NCBI GenBank assembly: GCA_017165825.1
Contig: CM029387.1
Location: 5,571,342-5,635,341 of the forward strand
DNA: 64,000 bases
Direction: 5' to 3'
DNA from: Hepsetus odoe
Lineage: Eukaryota; Chordata; Actinopteri; Characiformes; Hepsetidae
Shown here: positions 23,529 through 34,100 of the stretch, piece after piece
Layout of the letters: each line of letters begins with the position of its first letter
Position numbering within the stretch: position 1 is the stretch's first letter
Notes under the pieces: model-generated
What the model was told of the DNA's origin: nothing
Databases searched by the model: none
The model's input: the letters and a program-made list of their open reading frames with translations, nothing else
Position numbers and translations under genes: made by a program

Positions 23529-23727
23529 TTACATTTATGGCATTTAGCAGACCAGAGCGACTTCCATACCATTATTACAAGGACAGTCCCCCTGGAGCAA
23601 CTCCGGGATAAAGGTCTTGCTCTGGGACCCAGTGGTGGTAGTGCTGGAGGCAGGATTCAAACCTGGGATCCCTTGAGCCATAGGTCCATAGGCAAGTATC
23701 CTACCCCTAGACCACCGCCACCCCCCT
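23529..23727. mobile_element. SINE-like repeat (family 2)
   Basis: TTTACATTTATGGCATTTAG to ACCCCTAGACCACCGCCACC. It is shared with unit B (about 50440-50612); unit B then lacks the 370 bp that follow here. Confidence 0.75.
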
Positions 23728-25314
23728 CGGCATTGACGATCATCATCGACATGAATGTTGTAGAGAATTTCCTACTTAGACCAAATATTACCCAAGATGC
23801 TATTCAAACTCTAACCCCAGGTGTAATGGGCACAGCAGCAAACTCCATCAGAGCACCTAAATATTGATATCTGGATCCAAGTGCTGGAGTGAATACAGCA
23901 CGGGGAACATCAGGAGTGGTGAGTGTGATGTCAGGAAGAGCGAGTTACCACCTCTTAACCTGAGCAAAGCAAAAAAAATAAAAAATAGAAGTTTTTAAAA
24001 GTGTTGTTTCTTTTCATAAATTGATAGACTATACAAACCTGAGATGGGCAATTGAGCACTTCCACCTCCCAGTCAACCAGAACTCTAGCTGAAACCTCGA
24101 GGTGCGCCAGCAGTCTGCTTGTGCCACACAAAGGATTAACATCCAGCTGTGGGTTGAGCTGTGGCTTCATAGTGCTGCTGCTCTTGATTGCTGATTATCA
24201 TCAGCTGTGGCTCTGCACCTCCCCCTCCTGCCTGAAGGGGGACTGTGCTGCCCTCTGTTGGCTGGTGTGCATACTGTCCGCCCCTCCTGGATGGTAACGG
24301 TACACCCAGGTGTCGTTATTGTCCTCTGGTTTTCTATTTAACTGTCCTACATGCTGCATTTCTAGAACAACTTTAAAAAGGCAGCAAAGAGCTACCTACT
24401 ACCTACGGTAAAAAGATAGAAGCAAAAGTGGGAAAAAAAAATAACATATATAATAAACAATGCTTAAAATAAACTAAAGAAAGGTTTAAAATGTTGGGAT
24501 TTCTTTCATCAGAACAGCCAATATCAATGGATGTTGCAACAAATCAACTAATACAGAATAGCTCATGACCTATAAAAAATGAAATATAGAATATAAACTT
24601 GTATGAGTAAGAACATTGTGTTTATATCTCATTTGTCACATCAGAGACCAGCTCCAACTCTGAATACCCAGAGAACCCCAGAACTGGATCAAACTCAGAT
24701 CTGCCAACAACCACACAGCATCCAACCCTCACTGCAGGACATGCATCCTTCTCGAATCCAGGGCCCACACATCAGACTTCACACCAGACATCCACATCAG
24801 ACATAAAGACAAGCAAGAAGAGAGGTAGCACCAGATTTCTTTTTTTTTTTAAACCAAATAAAACTAAAGTATCAAAACACAAACTGATAAAAAACACATT
24901 AGTTATGATTTTAAAATTGAAAACGAGCACACAATGCTTCTTTAAATATACTAAGAGTCAGAGTTGACTTCACTTCTAGAAGGTGCTGGTCCATTCTCAC
25001 TGGATTTACAGTGTTGTGCTGGAAGTAACTGCTGCCTTTAATTACAGCACATGTTTAATTGACCTGTTACAGCATGTAGGCAACACTTTTCATTTGGAAG
25101 GACACGCATTCCATCCTGTTCTCCTTTAGAGGGCAGCAAACACATGAACATGACTGTTATTCTTGTATGGTCCTGGAGAAACTTTTATTGTTTGTTCCAC
25201 TGTGTACTGTGTTTGTGGTTTCAATGACAAAAACTACTTAAATGTTTCTCCTGATGTTAATCATGTTCTCCTGACAGCAGAAGTACTAATCACCAACCAG
25301 CACCCTACACCATA

Positions 25315-25540
25315 GGGGCAGCAGTGGTCTAGTCATTAGGGACAAAGCCCCAGGATCAGAGGCTTGTGGGTTCATATCTAGACCAGTAGGTTGCCCAGAT
25401 GTACCCTTGAGCAAGGTGCCGTCCCCATCACTGCTCCCCAGGTGCCGTTAATAGCTGCCCTCTTCTGTATGAGGGAAATGCAGAGGAAGCATTTTGTTGC
25501 GTCCGACTGTGTGCTCTGACAATTAGTCACTTTCAGTTCA
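25315..25540 (+). mobile_element. Diverged tRNA-derived SINE (family 1)
   Basis: GGGGCAGCAGTGGTCTAGTC head, then GTACCCTTGAGCAAGGTGCC body and CTTTCAGTTCAC end. The unit B copy (about 53075-53270) lacks the head. Confidence 0.7.
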
Positions 25541-26224
25541 CTAATAAAGCACCTCTAAACTAGATACTGTATTGTTAGTGTTTTTAAGGGTTGCTGTTGT
25601 TTTTTTTTGTTGTTTATTTGTTTTTGTTTTGTTTTCTTGGTCTATAACCTTTCTTATGCTAGAAACAACATCCAACCCCACTGAAGTTACAACATCAAGA
25701 TTAACAACCATACAGACAGGTATTAGCACAAATCTGAGCTCTATGAAGCAATCTTTTTTTTGTTTGTTTTTTTTTTTTTTTAATCATTCTGCACAGTTTT
25801 GTTCTAAATAAATGCCAAATGTTGTTTTCTCATTAATAAAAGTCCCTCTAACAACACAGTCTGTCACAAAAACTCTAACAACCCACTATTTTATTTACAG
25901 ACAAGAACAGATTTGTATTTGACCTGAAGGTTTGTACACACTCTAGAACAAACGGAGGGGTGACACTGGAGAGCCTGCAGAAGGTGAGTAATCGGGACTA
26001 ACCACTGTATTCCTACAGATCGATAAAGCAACTAAGAAACTGCTGATTTGCTATTTATATCTAGCAACAGCATCTGCTTTCTCCCAGTCAGAGATGTATG
26101 ATCACTAGACTCACAAACTCAGGGAGTGTTTCCACTAGCAGTTATGTGGAATCTTAAATCTCTGACAGCAAGGACATTTATTTAAATCTACTTTCATTCA
26201 AATTATATATCAAGGGACTATATC

Positions 26225-26323
26225 AAGAAGATTGTGGATTCTAATCCCTTACCAGCAAGTTGCCCTGAGGTACCCTTGAGCAAGGTACCGTCACCATCAC
26301 TGCTCCCCGGGTGCTTTCAACAG
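26225..26323 (+). mobile_element. Truncated SINE joined directly to the last exon of gene 2A
   Basis: Body GTTGCCCTGAGGTACCCTTG through GGGTGCTTTCAACAG, after which coding sequence (CTGGTGGAGACCATG) starts at once. In unit B the same SINE is longer (53941-54145) and separated from the exon by intron. A deletion has fused the two here. Confidence 0.75.
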
Positions 26324-26413
26324 CTGGTGGAGACCATGTTTGGGGAACAGTGTAATGGCTGCACATTAAGGATCATAGGAGTCCAACAGAAGCCCACAAC
26401 CCCACTCCATTAA

Positions 26414-27392
26414 ACCTCACCTCGTTGGGCTTTTTAACATACTCTTAATCATATTGTTCAGATTTTAAATGTATTATATGGAACTAACCTAATAAGGTTT
26501 TTATGACTGTCTTCTATGTTCTAAAAATGTATTCTTCTGTAAATGTAACGTGGAGAGGAAGCCATCTGTGGCCGCTCTCAGACCTTAATCAAAGCAAATA
26601 CAAGCTGCTTGAAAAAAGATGAAAAAGATGAATGGACACCTCTCTTAGGTTACCACATAATGAATCTCTAAAAACTTCAGTTTAAGGTCTAAATCTCAAG
26701 CCCAATCTCGATGTGGTCTGTCACATCCTACTATAATAAGCTCTTGTCTCACCAACTTTGATCAGGCCGCTGAAATGCTTGGGTTCATTTTGATAAGTCT
26801 GAAAACTACCCATATCTTGGTTGCACTTAAAAAACACAAAGCCTGTAGTTATGATGTGATTGTTACTCTACATCAGGTAGAGGTGTGTGTTAAAGTCGGA
26901 GAAAAGAATAAACAGTGAAATCTCAGAGCCAGCGTGAGGGTGACGAGATACAGACTCTACTGGGAATGTTACAAGATCAGTTTTGAAAGCTAACAGCGAG
27001 AATTCAGTCAGATGACTAAATAACATGAGGATGTTATACAAGCATGCATGACGTTCTATCATGTCAATAATTTTTATTATTTCATTTTATTGCCCTAGAT
27101 AAGCATTTACATTTCACTTTCACAGTTTTTCTTGTTTTTGTTAGTTACAAAAGCTGCGTTTCATGGTGAAATCTTTTGATCAAACATTACATACAGGAAC
27201 ATTTTAAAAAAGCTTGTGAATTGTGCCCTTTAACCACCCTTAATACTTTAAAGGAATCTCAATCAGATTTCCTTCAGCATTTTTTCGTTACTATTCAGCC
27301 ATATATGCGGAAGCATGTGGGTGAGTATCTCAGATGTCTTCAACTTCATTTGACACACACATACAGAGCTGGGCTGCTTGCTGGTCAGCAGG
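26414..27392. other. Intergenic interval between 2A and 3A
   Basis: AT-rich sequence shared in order with unit B (about 54281-55094), including the 5' flank of 3A. Just upstream of the start codon, CTTCATTTGACACACACATA and ACAGAGCTGGGCTGC resemble the leader of gene 2, which suggests paralogous promoters. No other gene is seen. Confidence 0.5.
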
Positions 27393-27741
27393 ATGAGAGT
27401 TATACTTTTTGGGATTCTCCTGCTGATTCTGTTCATAGAAGAGAACCAGGCGTCAGGTAAAGGCAGACTCTCCTAATAAATGCATATCATTTAATATGAG
27501 TAATGAATGTCAGGATCTATATCTGGGTTAAAATAGATCTGAATCCTCTGCATAAATCGGTTAGATGCTTTACTGTATCTCCAGGTGCTTTAGCTTTCTT
27601 TAGCTTCTGCTGTTCCACATTTCAAAGAATCATTGTTGTGCTGCTAAGGACTTAATAACACCTGCTATAGAAGCTGCTGCTGTGACCAGGCCGCTCTGAA
27701 CTATACAGACTGTTGCCCAGGCTACAGACAAACCTGCCTGG
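27393..27741 (+). pseudogene. 3A: signal-peptide exon plus broken somatomedin-B exon
   Basis: The 27393-27456 exon is an intact signal peptide (MRVILFGILLLILFIEENQ) with a good GTAAAG donor, phase 1. The next homologous stretch, about 27605-27741, matches the somatomedin-B exon of gene 3B (56763-56900) but is damaged. Its first codons are replaced, CAA is TAA at 27645-27647, the cysteine after CDQA is lost, and the donor GT is AT (GGACATGAGA against GGACGTGAGA). The later exons of gene 3B lie beyond the duplication breakpoint and were never present here. The signal exon may still be used with gene 1B exons downstream. Confidence 0.7.
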
Positions 27742-27805
27742 GACATGAGAATTACTCTCATATCTTCATACAGCAAATCTACAGTTGTGGTCTCAGCTTC
27801 ATTTT

Positions 27806-27998
27806 TACATTTACATTTGCAGCATTTAGTAGACGCTCTTATCCAGAGAGACTCCCATGTCCTAATTACAGGGACAGTCACCCCTGGAGCAACTCAGGGT
27901 TAACGGTCTTGCTCAGGGACCCAGTGATGGTAGTGCCACCAGGTGGGACCTCTTGAGCCATATGTCCGTAGGCAAGTAACCACCACTAGACCACCACC
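27806..27998. mobile_element. SINE-like repeat (family 2), private to unit A
   Basis: Begins TTTACATTTGCAGCATTTAG and ends GACCACCACCACCCAC. Unit B is uninterrupted at the site (CATCATTTTTAAACACATTC near 56951). Confidence 0.8.
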
Positions 27999-28614
27999 AC
28001 CCACTTTTTAAACACATTCATCCTCGCTCACACTGTTATTGTGATGAAACATCTACAAATACATGGACAGGCTAAGAAAGCAAATACTTTGTGTTCATTT
28101 CTAGACATTTGATCTTTTAGACTCGACACCAGATGCCACACTGATGTTTGAACAGAAGGAATTTGAGCTCTAATTATTCATGCGTTTGTTTGGTTGTATG
28201 TTATTTATTGTCATATTCAGATCTGCTCCCTGTGTAACCGATCCAACACATTCATCCTCACTTTAATTGTTATTATACTGGAACATCGAGAGACAGTATA
28301 AGAAAGCAAGTATATTTATATTAAGTGTTTACACTTGACTCCAGATTCAACAGATTCAGGAGGAACTTATCTAAACTGCTCAAGCACTGCTTTTAGAACC
28401 ACTGACCTAATTAACATGTTATCCATTTGCACACACCGTTCATTAACTTCTAGAGATTTTACTGAAATGTTTTTACTGTCTCCAGATCTGTAAAAAAAAA
28501 AAAAAAAAAAAGAAAAGAAAGTGAGCATTCATGGTTCAAATTCATCTTTGTGAGTCAACCCCTTTATTCAAGTTAATCCATTTGGATTCTGATTAAATTT
28601 AAAATCTACCCAAA

Positions 28615-28782
28615 TTGACAGTCTGACAGTCTAATGACGCAGCATTGTTAAAAAAGTGCAGAGTGCAGATTAAATAGTAATAACAGTAAATTGTCTGTGT
28701 GCATAAACAGCAAGAGGTAGATAAAAAGGTTCTGAAAGGAGCAGATGTGGAGAATAGTTACAGTCAGTTACGGTTCTAGAGT
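28615..28782. other. Junction between duplication units
   Basis: About 168 bp between the last base of unit A similarity and the first of unit B. It looks like a longer 5' portion of the dispersed repeat that begins unit A (AAGTGCAGAGTGCAGATTAA, then GTGTGCATAAACAGCAAGAG), so the breakpoint probably lies in that repeat. Confidence 0.6.
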
Positions 28783-29481
28783 CTGATGGCCAGGGGGAAG
28801 AAACTGTTTCCCCTCCTGGTAGTGGAGCCCCGTATGCTACAGAACCTTTTCCTGTATGGCAGGAGGGAGAAGAGTGTGTGGGATCCTCCACTGGCTGGCT
28901 GCCAGAATGTCCAGAACAGTATTTACTCCAAGTTATTAAGACTGTGAATAATAAAGGGTAAAGTACTAAACCCTGGAAAACCTGAGTAGAGCTCAGATAA
29001 AATTCCAGCAAGTACCTCAAGCGTCTTCTTAGATCTTCTGCTGGTCACTTTGGCAAGTTACCAAGAATTCCTTTTAACTGAGGTAGAGCCCTGAATCTTT
29101 CATAGCCCAGCAAATAACTGTACGAAAACCTGGTATGATATTGCATAGTATCAAGCACAGTTTGGGGATTTCTCTACTCAAATCAAACAAACCTGGCAAC
29201 AGACGGATTCAGTCAGTTATATTTAAGTAGGTAAATCATGCTTCCCCGCTCAGTCCCACTTAGCTTTACGAAGTAATGAGGGTTGATTGACCTGATCCAC
29301 CATCACTATACATGATGTTTGTTTTTTCTTTGTTCATTTGTTGGTGTTTGGTCAGTACACTTTACCACAGTGACCACACCCATTTAAAATCTCACAACTG
29401 GTTATCGATATATTTCTTTAGTGTTCAACTGCATATTTTAATAATTAATCATTTTAATTTTGATAATTAAACCGTTAGGGT

Positions 29482-30010
29482 GTGGCCTACCCTGAACACA
29501 GAGAGCCGCACTGGGCTAGGACTCAAGCTCTTGGTTCAGGATGGAACAAGCAGGGACCAATGAAGGCCCCTCCCAGTCCACCACTCCCCGAACCCAGCAT
29601 TTCTTTAAGAGACACCAGACAGCATAAGCTGGAACACCATAAAAAAAGTCACAGGGCTACAGAGTACAGGCTTGAGCCGGGAAACATGGAAGGTCGGGGT
29701 CGGGTTGGGGTTAATATTCAAGGTCCGTGGCAGGAGTAGCTGGTACGAAATTGTGTTAATCTTCCTGACGACCACATGAGGGCAGATCTTTGGTGGAAAG
29801 CCTCACCTTTTGCCCCGACCTGAAGGTTGCCCCAAGGTGTCTTTTGCTGTCTGCCATCCATGTCTGGGCAGGAGCAGCTAACTGAAGGACCATACATGCC
29901 TTCAGCCTGGATTGGCAGCAAAGTTGCACCCATTGGCTTACTGTTGGGACCTCTAATGCCTCCCTCCCGCTTCAGTTCTCCAGTTTATTCGGGCCACAAT
30001 TCTCTGTGAG
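29482..30010 (-). mobile_element. Ty3/gypsy-type relic, unit B copy
   Basis: Collinear with 8277-8820 with small deletions. It is the same minus-strand integrase-end resemblance and is equally broken. Confidence 0.5.
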
Positions 30011-30067
30011 GAAATAAGCGGTTGGGCGGGAATGAGTTTTCACATAAACTTTGGCCAGCAATATCTT

Positions 30068-31100
30068 TCTGTCAGGGTTTTGAGTGTTTTGTTGATGTTT
30101 TGTTCACAGTAGAGGGCGCTCTGTTCTGACGGAGCACACCTGAGCTCATTAGGCACAGGTGTGCTACATTGAGGCTGACTACTTAAGCCTCAATTAGTCA
30201 GAATAGAGCACAGTTCATTCAATAGGCAGATAGGTCCATCTGCCCACAGCTAGAGGAGGAAGCTTTGCTCACAACCCCTTCCACACTGCTTCCAGCTCCT
30301 CGGGCAGTCAGCTGTGAACACGACCTGCGACAATCACAGCGGACTGTCAGCAGAGAAAGCGCCATGCGCCAATCACGGCAAAAAAATTGCGGAGAACCCA
30401 CCCTGTGTGAATCTCAGCGGGAGAATGGCGGAGAATGCTCCCTGCGTGGATCACAGCAAGAAAATGGCAAAAAACGCTCCCTGCGCCATTCAATACAGGA
30501 AGATGGCAAAGAAAGCTGCCCGTAACACGGAAAGCAGGAGGCTAGCAGAAAATGCACCCTGCACCGTGCCTCGAGGGAAGTCGACCAAGAAGGCCCTTCG
30601 CAGCATGAAAAGGGGCATCAAGGAGTCAACCCCCAAACTCAGCACCACTAAACCATCTGCCAGGCAGAGGGCAGAGGGCAGAGAAGGAGCAGCTCCAGGT
30701 TAGTGGAAAAGATGGAAAAATCAGTGAACTAACATTGCAAGTTCAAGGACTGGAACAAAAGCTACAGGAATCTGAGAAGGTGTGGCTGTCTATTCTGGGC
30801 GCAGAAAGACAGACCAAAATGGCTTTTGTCGAGCAGCTCCAGGAAATGGAGGCTGAGCTCACTGCAAAGGATCAGGAAATTTGTACATATAACCAGATTC
30901 TTGAGGTCTTGAATGCAAAGTGTAAGAGACTGGAAGATGAAAACATCTCTCTTCAGGCCAGGAACTACCAGCCGCAGGAAAGCAACCAGGCTGAGGTATG
31001 TTCTCTTCAGGAGAATTTGGCTAAAGTTAGAAGGGAACTAGAGGAGAGGCAGGCTGGGTGTCTAGAAAATGAAAGGAACCAACTAACTAACTAAATCTAT
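30068..31100 (+). mobile_element. Inserted element with 13-residue repeats and a coiled-coil open frame
   Basis: Replaces the part of unit A at about 8870-9570, including the small exon 9149-9187. It starts TGTCAGGGTTTTGAGTG and shares CAGTAGAGGGCGCTCT plus adjoining sequence with the solo LTR at 38049-38357. One frame (30314-30703) carries about seven 13-residue repeats of the form APCxxHxKKMAEN. A second frame (30735-31094, running open from about 30690) is a strong coiled coil (VQGLEQKLQESEKVWLSILG, later ENLAKVRRELEERQAGC). The two frames overlap by one shift. A gag-like retroelement protein is the likeliest reading; a captured host exon is possible. Confidence 0.55.
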
Positions 31101-31119
31101 CTAAATTCTTTTTTTTCAG

Positions 31120-34100
31120 TAACGTTTCCAGTTAATGGGACGGTACCCTTCATCTACCCCACCCTGGTACCAGGCCTAACTTTAACAACTGCCAGAACAG
31201 AAGCTACAACAAGCACAGTGTCCACGGTTTTCACTACAGCTTGTAAGTTTTACAGCTTGATTTTTACAACTCAATTGCATGCAGTCATGTAAATATTACA
31301 AATGTTAAAAATTCCTATCATTTTCAAAGCTTCAAACTGTTTTGATCTTAAACTAAAACTCAAGTGTGAACAAAAACCCATTCAATGTATCTATATTACA
31401 AGGATACACCGTGCCAAAGATAAAGGAAAGCTCAGCCACTTGTGTGTGAAAGAGTTTCCTTTTAAAGAGCAGCACAGACCATTCTTTACACATGAAATAT
31501 CAAAGCTCTTTATGATTAAAGCCATGATTATTTGAGAAATAACAATTTCCTGTTAGCATAAAAAAAAACTGCTTACATAAAATAAAAAAATTGCTAATAT
31601 AAGGTTTTCACAATTTTGGAACAAAACATTAAACCTCTTTTTTCTATTTTATTAGGTATATTTACAACTGTGGTGAACTCGACACCTATAACTGAGACAC
31701 CTTCAGTGACTCCGAGACCACTTATAACTGACACATTGCCAGTTACAACTCAAACATCTTCTGTTCCTGGTAAGTTTAAGTGTTTGTAATTTTCCAAAAA
31801 GGGCTTTTAGTACATTCATATCATTTCTGAGGCAATTAAATTATCTTTTCCATCTGTGTATACAGCAACACTGCACCATTGCGAATAGGCCCATCATTAT
31901 TATTTTCTGACCTGCTTTATATTTTGTACATTTATATTTACATTCGCAGCATTTAGTAGACGCTCTTATCCAGAGAGATTTCCATGTCTTAATTACAGGG
32001 ACAGTCCCCCCTGGAGCAACTCAGGGTTAAGGGTCTTGCTCTGGGACACAGTGGTGGTAGTGCAAGAGGTGGGATTAGAACCTTGGACCTCTTGAGTCAC
32101 AGGTCCATAGGCAAGCACCCTACTGCTCTCTAATAGTTTATAATAACATATTAGCAATAATTGATAAATATTGTGAAAAACGCCTCTTCATTAGCACTTA
32201 CAACTGAAACACCTACAACAACGATTGCAAGTTTGCAGAGGTGAGAACAAGTTGCTGAGTTTTAGTGAACAGCCAGTGTGGGATTGATTTCAACTGACAT
32301 TAATCTACATAGATTATATAATGCTATGTTCTGACTAGTGTGTAATAATATATTTTATTAGCCTCAAACTCTACAACAATCTCACTCCTGGAAGCCCAAA
32401 TTCTTTGAACCCTTTCATGTTTTCCCTGCTCTTACACACCCACTTCAACACCCAAAGAAAGTGTTGTGAATTAGCTGAAAGCATGGAAATCTCTCAGACT
32501 TTTAGATCAGTGGCTGTAGGAGAACAAGGACTGTAAACCTCTACTGTAGAAGTGCTGCATTCATCATTCGTCTATTCACTATTCCATAAGATTTTTGCAA
32601 CAGAACCAAAGTGCTAGACAATTATTTATTTACTGTTCTTTGTTTTAATCTTCTTTTTCAAGTTTCTGAAGTTCCAACTGCAAAACCACCACTACTACCA
32701 CCAACACAAACAACAGCAGTAACACCACTAGAAACAACAGCCATAACATTTGAAACAACAGCAGTAACCACCCCATCAAACAAAACAACAGCAGTAACAC
32801 CACTGCCAACAGCACCAGTAACACTGCTACCACCAACAGCAATAACACCACTAGAAACAACAACCATAACATTCGAAACTACAGCAGTAACTACCCTATC
32901 AAACAAAACAACAGCAGTAACACCACAAAAAACAACTGCAACAGTCAAAACTACAGCATTAACAACTCTAACAACACCAGAAACACTGCTACCAACAACC
33001 ACAACACCAGTAACACTGCTACCAACAACTCCAACAGCCCAAACAACACCAGAAACACTGCTACCAACAACCACAACACCAGTAACACTGCTACCAACAA
33101 CTCCAACAGCCCAAACAACACCAGAAACACTGCTACCAACAACCACAACACCAGTAACACTGCTACCAACAACTCCAACAGCCCAAACAACACCAGAAAC
33201 ACTGCTACCAACAACCACAACACCAGTTACACTGCTACCAACAACTCCAACAGCCCAAACAACACCAGAAACACTGCTACCAACAACCACAACACCAGTA
33301 ACACTGCTACCAACAACTCCAACAGCCCAAACAACACCAGAAACACTGCTACCAACAACCACAACACCAGTTACACTGCTACCAACAACTCCAACAGCCC
33401 AAACAACACCAGAAACACTGCTACCAACAACCACAACACCAGTTACACTGCTACCAACAACTCCAACAGCCCAAACAACACCAGAAACACTGCTACCAAC
33501 AACCACAACACCAGTTACACTGCTACCAACAACTCCAACAGCCCAAACAACACCAGAAACACTGCTACCAACAACCACAACACCAGTTACACTGCTACCA
33601 ACAACTCCAACAGCCCAAACAACACCAGAAACACTGCTACCAACAACCACAACACCAGTTACACTGCTACCAACAACTCCAACAGCCCAAACAACACCAG
33701 AAACACTGCTACCAACAACCACAACACCAGTTACACTGCTACCAACAACTCCAACAGCCCAAACAACACCAGAAACACTGCTACCAACAACCACAACACC
33801 AGTTACACTGCTACCAACAACTCCAACAGCCCAAACAACACCAGAAACACTGCTACCAACAACCACAACACCAGTTACACTGCTACCAACAACTCCAACA
33901 GCCCAAACAACACCAGAAACACTGCTACCAACAACCACAACACCAGTTACACTGCTACCAACAACTCCAACAGCCCAAACAACACCAGAAACACTGCTAC
34001 CAACAACCACAACACCAGTTACACTGCTACCAACAACTCCAACAGCCCAAACAACACCAGAAACACTGCTACCAACAACCACAACACCAGTTACACTGCT

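Larger units (their letters stand above)
17757..26413 (+). pseudogene. Gene 2A: somatomedin-B / Ser-Thr-rich secreted protein, decayed copy
   Basis: Counterpart of gene 2B. The signal-peptide exon 17757-17820 (MRALHFGILLLLLFKE) and somatomedin-B exon 19643-19774 are intact, followed by Ser/Thr exons 20158-20259 and 20373-20477. Against 2B the later exons are damaged: 20642-20730 ends in phase 0 instead of 1; 20929-21144 has an in-frame TAA at 21126-21128; 21229-21325 lost two bases before its donor; 21422-21535 has TAA at 21430-21432; the exon starting at 22267 is split by a SINE at 22278-22537 and lost 14 bp. Exons 24645-24824, 25663-25719 and 25901-25983 remain open. The last exon (26324-26413) lost its original acceptor. 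The signal AATAAA of 2B is AATAAG here (26491-26496). A short secreted product ending at the early lesions is still possible; full function is unlikely. Confidence 0.75.
7314..28614 (+). repeat. Segmental duplication unit A
   Basis: About 21.3 kb that aligns in the same order with 28783-57540. It holds most of gene 1A (without its signal-peptide exon), gene 2A and fragment 3A. The left edge lies in a dispersed repeat starting TGATGGCCAGGGGGAAG. The right edge is where similarity stops after AAATCTACCCAAA at 28614, matching 57540. By eye, divergence is a few per cent, apart from private insertions, deletions and one identical tract. Confidence 0.85.
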
